Below are positions 1-7,865 of a stretch of 64,000 bases of DNA, piece by piece. The DNA is from Deferribacteres bacterium. Lineage in GTDB: Bacteria > Zhuqueibacterota > Zhuqueibacteria > Zhuqueibacterales > Geothermadaptataceae. The notes beneath the pieces are model-generated. The model worked only from the letters and a program-made list of their open reading frames with translations. It was not told the DNA's origin and did not search any database. The position numbers and the translations under genes are program-made. The stretch is from contig JACKDE010000003.1 in NCBI GenBank assembly GCA_020633675.1, positions 186,001 through 250,000 on the forward strand, in the 5' to 3' direction. Numbering within the stretch: position 1 is the first letter of the stretch; every line of letters starts with the position of its first letter.

Positions 1-1
1 T

Positions 2-1231
2 TTTCGATGCTATTTCGCTGACGAGTTGCTGCCGCTGCCACGACATTTTTATGCCGGTGATCTGCATACACATTCGAATTACACCAGCGATCAGGTGGAG
101 TTCGGCGCACCACCGATTGCGATTGCGCAAATGGCGCAAGCCATGGGTCACCACTTCACTGCCATTACCGACCATTCATACGATCTCGACGATTATTCGG
201 ATAATTACTTAAAGAACGATCCAGATATTCAAAAATGGCAAGATTTTCAGGCGGAAATTGCTTTTTGCAACGGCAAGCTTGAAAACTTTGTGACAATCGC
301 CGGGGAAGAAGTTTCGTGCGGAAACGCAAACCGGCAAAATGTTCACATGTTAGCGTTCAACCACCCTGATTACATTCCAGGAGCAGGTGATAGTGGCGAA
401 AAATGGCTGCGAACTGCACCTGATTTGAGCGTGGCGGAGATCGTCGCCCAGCCAGCTCAAGGCTCGCTGTTCTTTGCTGCGCATCCGCTTGTTCCCGTGC
501 CTTTTTTGCAGCGACTGCTGCTGCGTCGCAATAATTGGCACGCTGAAGACTTTGCGCACCCGAATCTGCATGGCTTGCAAATTTGGAACGGCCATGTGCT
601 CGGCATGACCGAAGCGCGCCAAAACTGGATTGATTTGCTGCTTGCGGGCGACCGAAAATTCATCATTGCCGGCAGCGATGCGCACGGTAACTTCAACCGT
701 TTTCGGCAAATCAAAATGCCGCACCTTTGGATGGAGGAGCAGGACCGTTATCACCTTTTCGGCCAGCACTGCACCATCGCTTACATCGAAGATGAACTGA
801 CGCTGGACAATCTGTTGTCTGCGTTGCGGAACGGCGCATGCGCGATTACGGCCGGACCTTTTCTTGCCATCAAAGCGGTGCACGCCGGGCAGCATGAAAC
901 GCACATGGGCGGTACGATCATCGGGAATCAAGCAACGCTGACGCTGAACGCATCTTCGACCAGAGAATTTGGCGAATTCTCCCGGATTGTATTGTTTAAA
1001 GGTGAGATTGGCGCAGGACTGGAGACCGTTTTGGTTGACGAATCCTTTTCCCATCGCAGCTACGATTTCACGGCCACAATTTTGTTAGATTGGCCTGAAG
1101 GAAGAGGCTGCTATTATCGGGCTGAGCTTTATTGCAACGGAGATGCTGATTGGCCAATCGCGGCAATGACCAATCCAATCTGGCATTTTAGCGCCGAGAC
1201 ACCTGCGCAGACACTTCCTGAAGAAGAATGA
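2..1231 (+). CDS. PHP-domain metallohydrolase (CehA/McbA-like), 5' end missing
   Basis: The frame is open to the left edge of the window, so the true start probably lies outside. A TTG at 26 is the first start-like codon but has no convincing ribosome site. The N-terminal half carries the metal motifs of the PHP (polymerase and histidinol phosphatase) superfamily: GDLHTHSNYTSD (HxH), ITDHS, AAHP and GSDAHGN. These would hold a two- or three-metal centre for phosphoester or related hydrolysis. The C-terminal part (about residues 285-400) looks like the beta-sandwich found after the PHP domain in CehA/McbA-type proteins. The substrate cannot be read from the sequence. The stop overlaps the start of the next gene by 4 bases (ATGA), so the two are probably translationally coupled. 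Confidence 0.8.
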   Translation, partial: FRCYFADELLPLPRHFYAGDLHTHSNYTSDQVEFGAPPIAIAQMAQAMGHHFTAITDHSYDLDDYSDNYLKNDPDIQKWQDFQAEIAFCNGKLENFVTIAGEEVSCGNANRQNVHMLAFNHPDYIPGAGDSGEKWLRTAPDLSVAEIVAQPAQGSLFFAAHPLVPVPFLQRLLLRRNNWHAEDFAHPNLHGLQIWNGHVLGMTEARQNWIDLLLAGDRKFIIAGSDAHGNFNRFRQIKMPHLWMEEQDRYHLFGQHCTIAYIEDELTLDNLLSALRNGACAITAGPFLAIKAVHAGQHETHMGGTIIGNQATLTLNASSTREFGEFSRIVLFKGEIGAGLETVLVDESFSHRSYDFTATILLDWPEGRGCYYRAELYCNGDADWPIAAMTNPIWHFSAETPAQTLPEEE

Positions 1232-2562
1232 TGAAAAAAATGGAAAACAACCAACTTAGCCATAAACGCATCTTCCTGTTTTGGATGCCGCTTGCGGCCA
1301 CCTGGCTGATGATGTCAGCAGAAGGGCCGCTGCTTGCCGCAGTGATTGCGCGCCTGCTGGAACCAAAAGCCAACCTCGCTGCTTACGGCGTGGCCTATGC
1401 GATTGCGCTTTTCTTTGAAGCACCTGTGATCATGATGATGTCGGCGGCGACCGCCCTGATCAAAAACAAACAAACATTCCTCAAATTGCGGCGCTTCACC
1501 TACGGCCTCAACTTGCTGGTGACGCTGGCGATGGCCATCGGGATTTCTCCGCCGGTTTTTCGGCTTTTGGCGATGGATTTTATGGGTCTGCCGCCACACG
1601 TTGCTGAATTAACACACAAAGCGCTGATCATTTTGTTGCCATGGCCTGCAGCCATCGGCTATCGGCGTTTTTACCAGGGAGTGCTGATTCGCGCGCATTT
1701 TACCCGCCGCGTTGCCTATGGCACGGTGATTCGCCTTGCAACCATGGCGCTGGTTGCCTTTGGCTTCTACTTTTTCACCGAAATCCCGGGCGCGATTACC
1801 GGGGCGACCGCACTCACGACCGCAGTCTGTGCCGAAGCGCTGGCCAGCAGGCTGATGGCACAGCAATTTGTACAATCCCTGCTCAGTGAACCAGATTCAG
1901 AATCACCAGGCAGTCCGGCATTGAATTTCAGGGAGATCGCACAATTTTATTATCCGCTCGCCCTCACCTCCATGCTTGGATTGGGGGTCAATCCGATTGT
2001 CAGCTTTTTTATGGGCCAAGGCCGCTTCCCTATCGAGTCTTTAGCCGTGCTGCCGGTTGTCAATTCGCTGGTTTTTATTTTTCGTAGTCTCGGCCTGGCT
2101 TTTCAGGAAACCGGCATTGCATTGATGGGCGATCACTACCAGGGCTATCGCATGTTGCGGCAATTTGCCATTGCACTCGGCGGCAGTATCGTTGCGCTTT
2201 TAGCACTCATCGCATTCACACCAGCCGCACATTTCTGGTACCAAACCATCTCCGGTCTGTCACCGGAATTGACTGAATTCGCTTTGCTGCCGACACAGAT
2301 ACTGGCGATCATTCCAGGTTTTACCCTGCTGCTCACGTTTCAACGCGCGGTGCTGGTAACTGCCAAACACACACGGCCGGTTACTTTCGCTACGATGGTC
2401 GAAGTCACCACTATCATCCTTGTATTGCTGATCACCACCCGCTATTTTAACATGATCGGGGTAACCGGCGCTGCTGTAGCCTATGTGCTCGGCAGGCTGT
2501 TTGCCAACACGCTGCTCATGCTCCCATTTAACCGAATTTTAGCGGATCACCTCAACACGTAA
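1228..2562 (+). CDS. Polytopic membrane transporter, MOP (MATE/ANK-like) type
   Basis: This 444-residue protein is almost entirely hydrophobic, with roughly twelve predicted membrane spans in two similar halves, as in MATE and ANK-type carriers of the MOP superfamily. The N-terminal stretch FWMPLAATWLMM followed by EGPLLAAVIARL recalls bacterial proteins annotated as MATE-like or progressive-ankylosis-like. The assignment comes from overall pattern, not a diagnostic motif. The substrate is unknown; export of a small anion or drug-like molecule is only inference. It starts in a 4-base ATGA overlap with the PHP gene and ends 5 bases before pyrD, so the three genes form a tight co-directional unit. 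Confidence 0.6.
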   Translation: MMKKMENNQLSHKRIFLFWMPLAATWLMMSAEGPLLAAVIARLLEPKANLAAYGVAYAIALFFEAPVIMMMSAATALIKNKQTFLKLRRFTYGLNLLVTLAMAIGISPPVFRLLAMDFMGLPPHVAELTHKALIILLPWPAAIGYRRFYQGVLIRAHFTRRVAYGTVIRLATMALVAFGFYFFTEIPGAITGATALTTAVCAEALASRLMAQQFVQSLLSEPDSESPGSPALNFREIAQFYYPLALTSMLGLGVNPIVSFFMGQGRFPIESLAVLPVVNSLVFIFRSLGLAFQETGIALMGDHYQGYRMLRQFAIALGGSIVALLALIAFTPAAHFWYQTISGLSPELTEFALLPTQILAIIPGFTLLLTFQRAVLVTAKHTRPVTFATMVEVTTIILVLLITTRYFNMIGVTGAAVAYVLGRLFANTLLMLPFNRILADHLNT

Positions 2563-2567
2563 TTGCT

Positions 2568-3590
2568 ATGCTTTACAAATTAACCAGGTCCATTCTCTTT
2601 TCGTTTGATGCAGAAAGTGCGCACCATTTCACCCTAAACAGCTTGAATCTCGTTCACAAATTGCGGCTGGATAAGCTGCGATCATCCATGCCAACTCTGC
2701 CGACCAAAACGATGGGATTGGAGTTTCCAAATCCTGTCGGGCTCGCTGCAGGGCTGGATAAAAATGGCGAGTTCATTGATGCCCTGGCAGCGCTCGGCTT
2801 TGGCTTTCTCGAAATCGGTACGGTGACCCCCAGGCCGCAGCCCGGCAATCCCCGTCCACGACTGTTTCGCTTGAAGAAAGCACAAGCCATCATCAATCGC
2901 ATGGGCTTCAACAACAAGGGCATCGATGTGCTGGTTGCCAATGTCAAGCGGGCGCGTTATCGCGGTATTTTGGGCATCAACATCGGCAAAAACTTTGACA
3001 CCCCAAATGAAAAGGCTGTCGACGACTATCTTGCTTGCATGCAGAAGGCCTATGCTCTTGCAAGCTATATTGTGATCAATATTTCTTCGCCGAACACGAA
3101 AGGCTTGCGTGAGTTACAAAACATCGACGAACTGGACCGGCTGCTGACAGCAATAAAAGAGCAGCAGTTGGCACTGCAGAAACTGCATCAGAAATATGTG
3201 CCGGTTGCTGTCAAAGTCGCTCCCGACCTCGATCACGATCAACTCGAAGCAATGGCCAACGCATTTTTAAAACATGAAGTGGATGGAGTGATTGCCACCA
3301 ATACCACGATCGCGCGTACCGGTGTGGAACAGCATTCCGGCAGCAGAGAAACCGGCGGCTTGAGCGGTGCGCCTTTGTTCGCGGCATCGACGAATATACT
3401 GCGGCAATTCAACGATGCTTTAAGCGCTAAAATCCCGCTGATCGGTGCGGGTGGCGTGTGCAGCGCGGGTGATGCCCGCGCAAAGTTCGAAGCCGGCGCA
3501 CAGCTTGTACAACTCTACACCGGCCTCATTTATCGCGGCCCCCAACTCGTCCGTGATATCGTACAAAACGAACACTTCAAGCGCAATTAG
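2568..3590 (+). CDS. pyrD: Dihydroorotate dehydrogenase (quinone), class 2
   Basis: This enzyme oxidises dihydroorotate to orotate with FMN, passing electrons to membrane quinone, in de novo pyrimidine synthesis. At 340 residues it has the usual class 2 length, including the N-terminal helical extension that docks to the membrane. Visible motifs are FLEIGTVTPRPQPGNP, NRMGFNNKG, INISSPNTKGLR (Ser as catalytic base, typical of class 2), KVAPDL, GVIATNTT, GGLSGAPL, IGAGGVCSAGDA and QLYTGLIYRGP for FMN phosphate binding. It follows the transporter gene by 5 bases. No other pyrimidine gene is nearby. Confidence 0.96.
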   Translation: MLYKLTRSILFSFDAESAHHFTLNSLNLVHKLRLDKLRSSMPTLPTKTMGLEFPNPVGLAAGLDKNGEFIDALAALGFGFLEIGTVTPRPQPGNPRPRLFRLKKAQAIINRMGFNNKGIDVLVANVKRARYRGILGINIGKNFDTPNEKAVDDYLACMQKAYALASYIVINISSPNTKGLRELQNIDELDRLLTAIKEQQLALQKLHQKYVPVAVKVAPDLDHDQLEAMANAFLKHEVDGVIATNTTIARTGVEQHSGSRETGGLSGAPLFAASTNILRQFNDALSAKIPLIGAGGVCSAGDARAKFEAGAQLVQLYTGLIYRGPQLVRDIVQNEHFKRN

Positions 3591-3711
3591 TGTCAAAGGG
3601 TGTATTTCTGCCAACTGGATTTTTCTCCAACAAGACATCTGCGCAACTGGCACCAATGTGCCCTGAACAGTACACTTGTTGTCCCGGCAGGTACAGAAAG
3701 CTTACTACGGA

Positions 3712-3990
3712 TCAAATTTTAAACACCCAAACTCCGCCGGCAAAATGATGTCCGCAGCCCTTTTGGTGGTGATGTCCCTTGATGAAGTACCACCTGCCAT
3801 TGTGGCGATAATGACCACAGCGCGCAGTGTGCTTGTGGCCCTTTTTGACTACGACAACCTTGGCTGAAGCAGGATGCCCGGTATTCACACGCACTGCCGT
3901 ACGTCGTGCACAACTTGATAAACCAATGGCCAAAACGATTGCCAAGGCCATCCAACTTACACTGCGCTGTTTCAATTTTTCGACTGACAT
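3712..3990 (-). CDS. Small His-rich putative lipoprotein
   Basis: This 92-residue protein begins with a short basic segment and a hydrophobic stretch ending in LSSC (Cys27), which fits a lipoprotein signal. The mature part is very rich in His with paired Cys (HKHTARCGHYRH and GHHHQKGCGHHF), suggesting metal binding, although no known family is recognised. A clear AGGAGAG site lies just upstream of the ATG, supporting a real gene despite its small size. It stands alone between pyrD (+) and the ThDP enzyme (+) on the opposite strand, so it must have its own promoter. Metal storage, sensing or envelope metal stress is inference. Confidence 0.72.
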   Translation of the reverse strand: MSVEKLKQRSVSWMALAIVLAIGLSSCARRTAVRVNTGHPASAKVVVVKKGHKHTARCGHYRHNGRWYFIKGHHHQKGCGHHFAGGVWVFKI

Positions 3991-4153
3991 TTTTCTCTCC
4001 TCAAATTCGTCCAGAACAAATCATGAATTGTGATGGGCTGGATATCAACAATTACCGTGCCGCAGGCGTTTCACACACAAAAGGCTTGCATATTGCGGGC
4101 AACCGCCTATTATGATTCCCTGCCATTTAAATAAGAACGATACACTTGCCAAA

Positions 4154-4158
4154 TGGAG
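4154..4158 (+). promoter_or_regulatory. Shine-Dalgarno GGAGG setting the ThDP enzyme start
   Basis: GGAGG lies 8 bases before ATG 4167. It favours that start over an upstream in-frame TTG at 4146, which has no such site. Confidence 0.75.
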
Positions 4159-4166
4159 GCCGGACT

Positions 4167-5894
4167 ATGCACGGTGGTGATCAAATCGCCGAGGTGCTGC
4201 ATCAACACGGGGTACAATTCTTATTCACTCTGTGCGGCGGACACATCTCTCCTATTCTCGTCGGCGCAAAAAAGTGTGGAATTCGCGTTATCGACACGCG
4301 GCATGAGGTCACTGCCGTATTCGCCGCCGATGCTGTGGCGCGATTGACCGGCGTCCCCGGTGTCGCGGCCGTCACTGCGGGGCCCGGCGTAACCAACACA
4401 TTGACCGCTGTCAAAAATGCTCAGTTGGCGCAATCGCCAGTGATTTTGCTTGGTGGTGCGACCGCAACCGCACTGAAAGGCCGCGGTGCGCTGCAGGATA
4501 TCGACCAGATGGCGCTGATCAAACCGCATGTCAAATGGGCCTATTCGGTCAAGAAAGTAAAAGATTTGGCGCCAGCGTTGCAAAAGGCGTTTCGCGTCGC
4601 ACAAACGGGCGTGCCCGGCCCGGTATTTTTGGAATGCCCGGTAGATTTGCTTTACGACGAAAGCGTGGTGCGCGAATGGTATGGCCTGAAATCACCAGCA
4701 GGCGGTTCCTTCTCCAATCACTTGATAAAAATGTATTTAAAACACCACGTCAACCGGCTTTTTGCGGGGGTAGATCAGCACGTGCCTGGCGGCAATCCCG
4801 TGCTGGCGGTACCTCGCATAGCGGCAAGCCAAATTGCCAGAGCACGCCACAAAATCTGCTCGGCGCAACGCCCACTTCTGCTCGTTGGCAGCCAGGCACT
4901 ATTGGAGGTAGCGCACGTCAGCAAACTGGCAGAAGCGGTGACTGCGCTCGGCCTGCCGGTCTATTTGTCCGGTATGGCGCGCGGCCTGCTCGGCAAAAAC
5001 CATCCGCTGCACATGCGCCACAAACGCCGACTGGCGCTGAAGGAAGCAGACCTGGTGATTTTGGCCGGTGTACCATGTGATTTCCGACTCGACTATGGCC
5101 AGCATATCCGCCGCAGTAGCTACCTGATCTCAGCCAACCGCAGTCGGCAAGATTTGCGACAAAATCGCCGCCCAAACCTTGCGCTACATGGCGATGCTGG
5201 GCATTTTCTGATCGATTTGGCGACGGAAATGCAAGACTCAAATATCTGGCAAGACTGGCTGCAGGCTCTGCGTGCCCGCGACGACGCGCGCGAGCAGGAA
5301 ATTGAGCACCAGGCCAAAGCTGAAACTGAAATGATCAATCCGGTCTTTTTGTGTCGGGAATTGCAGAAGTCCTTGCCGGAAACAAGTGTGCTGGTTGCGG
5401 ATGGCGGAGATTTTGTGGCGACGGCATCCTACATCGTACGGCCGCCCGGCCCACTCACCTGGCTCGATCCGGGCGTTTTCGGAACGTTGGGTGTAGGGGC
5501 AGGATTTGCGCTCGGCGCCAAACTGGTTAATCCGGAAACAGACGTGTGGATTTTGTACGGCGACGGCTCCGCAGGCTACAGTCTCTCGGAATTCGACACC
5601 TTTGTACGGCACGATCTGCCGGTCATTGCGATTGTCGGCAATGATGCAGGTTGGATGCAGATAGCTCGAGAGCAGGTGGAAATGCTAAAGGATGATGTCG
5701 GCACGGTGCTCGGGCGCGCGGACTATCATCAAGTGGTGGAAGGGTTTGGTGGTAAGGGCTTTGTCCTTCAAGCCGGGAAAGATATTGCTGACACGCTCCA
5801 GCAGGCGCGCGAGGCTGCCGCACAGGGAAGACCTGTACTCATCAACGCGCACCTGGGGAAAACAGACTTTCGCAAAGGCTCGATCTCAATGTAA
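4167..5894 (+). CDS. Thiamine-diphosphate lyase resembling ILVBL/HACL2
   Basis: This 575-residue protein has the three-domain layout of acetolactate-synthase-type ThDP enzymes. It contains the catalytic Glu in DTRHEVTAVFAADA, the pyrimidine-binding domain segment TAGPGVTNT, and the cofactor motif beginning YGDGSAGYSL and closing at VGNDAGW. Long stretches match my memory of human ILVBL (HACL2), a membrane-associated 2-hydroxyacyl-CoA lyase: TLCGGHISPILV, AVKNAQLAQSP, GSQALL, GMARGLLG, DGGDFV, GTLGVGAGFALGAKL and the tail FRKGSISM. I therefore prefer a 2-hydroxyacyl-CoA or similar carboligase/lyase over anabolic acetolactate synthase. No ilvN-like small subunit is nearby. It converges with the TPR gene, leaving only 11 bases between stops. 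Confidence 0.85.
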   Translation: MHGGDQIAEVLHQHGVQFLFTLCGGHISPILVGAKKCGIRVIDTRHEVTAVFAADAVARLTGVPGVAAVTAGPGVTNTLTAVKNAQLAQSPVILLGGATATALKGRGALQDIDQMALIKPHVKWAYSVKKVKDLAPALQKAFRVAQTGVPGPVFLECPVDLLYDESVVREWYGLKSPAGGSFSNHLIKMYLKHHVNRLFAGVDQHVPGGNPVLAVPRIAASQIARARHKICSAQRPLLLVGSQALLEVAHVSKLAEAVTALGLPVYLSGMARGLLGKNHPLHMRHKRRLALKEADLVILAGVPCDFRLDYGQHIRRSSYLISANRSRQDLRQNRRPNLALHGDAGHFLIDLATEMQDSNIWQDWLQALRARDDAREQEIEHQAKAETEMINPVFLCRELQKSLPETSVLVADGGDFVATASYIVRPPGPLTWLDPGVFGTLGVGAGFALGAKLVNPETDVWILYGDGSAGYSLSEFDTFVRHDLPVIAIVGNDAGWMQIAREQVEMLKDDVGTVLGRADYHQVVEGFGGKGFVLQAGKDIADTLQQAREAAAQGRPVLINAHLGKTDFRKGSISM

Positions 5895-5905
5895 GCTGTG
5901 CAGCA

Positions 5906-7780
5906 TTAATTTGATTTCCGCTGCCGCAGTTCGTCTTGCAAGCGCTCTTCGAGAATTTTTATTGCTTCCTGATCAGCCTCGCCGCTCTCTACCATGTAAT
6001 AATTGGCCAGCATCGCATCGATAGCCTGCTTGTTTTGGGTGGCCAGATTGAGCTGAGCGACTGTTCGATAGACTTTGATAGCACGCTCGTCATCGCGCTT
6101 TTCCAATAAATAAATATTGGCGAGTATCGGATACAACTTCAAGCGCCCCGGGTTTTGCTCCAATTGGCGCTCGATGATGCTGGCGGCTCGCGCCAGATTG
6201 CCGATCATCAAAAAATAACGCATACGCATGGTTGGCACCAAAAAGAAGGCCCCGGCCAGTGGCAAAACCACCAAAACAGCAATTGCGCCACCTGCAACGA
6301 CAAGAATATGGCCAATGCCGTTTCTGCTGGCCGCAACTCGATTCGCCTGCTCAACATCCAGCCGGGTACGTGTTTCTGCAAGATACTGGATCACTTTTTC
6401 ATTTTTCGGATTGAGCGTATTTGCCTGCTCGAGCGTGATAAGCGCTTCCTGCCAATCGCGTTCTGCGATCAAACTTTCTGCGGTTTGCAATAGCGAGTCA
6501 GCCCGAGCGGCGAATCGTGCATTTTGACTCTGGGTCTTTTGTGCTGCTTCTACCGCATCGAAAAGCCGGGATTCGGCCTCCGAGATTTTTTCAGCAACAT
6601 CTTTATAATCGGGATCGATTGCGGCGACTTTTTTAAATGCGTTGAGCGCGGGAAGATTCTCTCCCCGCAACAAATCGCTCACACCGTCCTGATAGTAGCG
6701 TTGTACGACAGCCTCAGCTGTCTTGTTTTCGATGCGCTTTTTCGCCATATCGAGCTGCCTTCCCGTATCGCGATAATCCGGTGCTTGCTTGACAATTTCT
6801 TCAAACAGCACAATTGCGCGAGTCAGATTATCGCTGCGCATGGCCTGCATGGCTTCGCTGTACCTGCCAGCCAGTTCCTGGTCACGATGATTGGCATTCA
6901 ATCGATTTTTTGCGACACGAAGACGCACGCGCACATCTTCGTAATCCGGATTGCTTTTGAACAGGTTTTCATAAAGCGCAATTGCCGCTCCAAGTTCGCC
7001 CCTGTTGTCATACTCGAGTGCCTGAGCGTACATTTGGGTCAGATTTTGCGCCTGGCGCTGCGCGTCAAGCTTGTTCTCAAGCGCAGCAACCCGTTTGGAT
7101 ACATCGCGAAATTCAGGCGATATTGCCATAATTTCCTGATACAGCGAGAGAGCCGTCTGTAGCTTATTATTGGTCTCTTCCGTAGTCGCACGCGCATAAA
7201 GCCCTTCTACGCGCTGCGCCTTTTGCGCCAAATCAATTAAATTTTCAAAGTATTGCTTATTGGCAGGGTTGGCACGCAAACCGCGCTGAAGCTCAGCAAT
7301 TGCTTCGCGGTACCGCTGTTTTTGGTAGAGATACCGGCCGTGTTCGAATGAAAGCGTGGCCAGCAGGGCCTGGTTTTGCGTTGCCTGTCGTGCTTCTTCT
7401 ACTTTCGCTTCATAGGCGGCCAAATCATTCTTGCGCAAATAGATGTTGGCAATTTCAAACTGAACTTTGAACTTCAAGTCATCTGTAATTTTATCGGGCT
7501 GTGTTGTCAGCGCGCGCTGTAAATAAACCTCGGCTTCATTCAATTCACCAACGATTTTATAGCGCATGCCGAGATTGATCAGTGCCTCGATGAAATTTCC
7601 ATCCAACTCGATGGCTTTTTTGTATGCTTCGATTGCTTTACTGTCATTGCGTTCTTTCAAGCCGTTATTGAACCACTTCACCGCCTCACGGCTTGTCGAT
7701 TGCGCCTGCAGGGAAGACGCAATTAAAACAACCAAAAGTGTCTGCCAAAACCAGCGAAGGAGATGCTTGCTTGGCTTCAT
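5906..7780 (-). CDS. TPR-repeat membrane protein
   Basis: This 624-residue protein has an N-terminal signal-like segment ending near LQAQ, then many tandem tetratricopeptide-like helix pairs (for example AIEAYKKAIELDG and AIAELQRGLRANP). A single transmembrane span follows around residues 495-525 (ILVVAGGAIAVLVVLPL), then a second short TPR block to the C-terminus. A periplasmic scaffold with a cytoplasmic TPR tail is the likely topology. The start was set at 7780, where GGAGG sits 5 bases upstream; two in-frame starts upstream are less well placed. The next gene upstream on this strand encodes the TonB-dependent receptor, but an inverted repeat lies between, so co-transcription is uncertain. 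The function is unknown beyond protein-protein interaction. Confidence 0.72.
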   Translation of the reverse strand: MKPSKHLLRWFWQTLLVVLIASSLQAQSTSREAVKWFNNGLKERNDSKAIEAYKKAIELDGNFIEALINLGMRYKIVGELNEAEVYLQRALTTQPDKITDDLKFKVQFEIANIYLRKNDLAAYEAKVEEARQATQNQALLATLSFEHGRYLYQKQRYREAIAELQRGLRANPANKQYFENLIDLAQKAQRVEGLYARATTEETNNKLQTALSLYQEIMAISPEFRDVSKRVAALENKLDAQRQAQNLTQMYAQALEYDNRGELGAAIALYENLFKSNPDYEDVRVRLRVAKNRLNANHRDQELAGRYSEAMQAMRSDNLTRAIVLFEEIVKQAPDYRDTGRQLDMAKKRIENKTAEAVVQRYYQDGVSDLLRGENLPALNAFKKVAAIDPDYKDVAEKISEAESRLFDAVEAAQKTQSQNARFAARADSLLQTAESLIAERDWQEALITLEQANTLNPKNEKVIQYLAETRTRLDVEQANRVAASRNGIGHILVVAGGAIAVLVVLPLAGAFFLVPTMRMRYFLMIGNLARAASIIERQLEQNPGRLKLYPILANIYLLEKRDDERAIKVYRTVAQLNLATQNKQAIDAMLANYYMVESGEADQEAIKILEERLQDELRQRKSN

Positions 7781-7803
7781 GCCAGCCTCCATTTTTAACA
7801 TTG

Positions 7804-7831
7804 GGGAAAATCCATTATTTGTGATTTTCCC
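7804..7831. repeat. Inverted repeat between TPR and receptor genes
   Basis: GGGAAAATC and GATTTTCCC form a perfect 9-base stem around a 10-base AT-rich loop in the 85-base gap. There is no clean T-tract, so it may be an operator or a weak attenuating hairpin. Confidence 0.4.
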
Positions 7832-7865
7832 GCGCGATCACCATCCACATTCAGGCTCATTGTAT

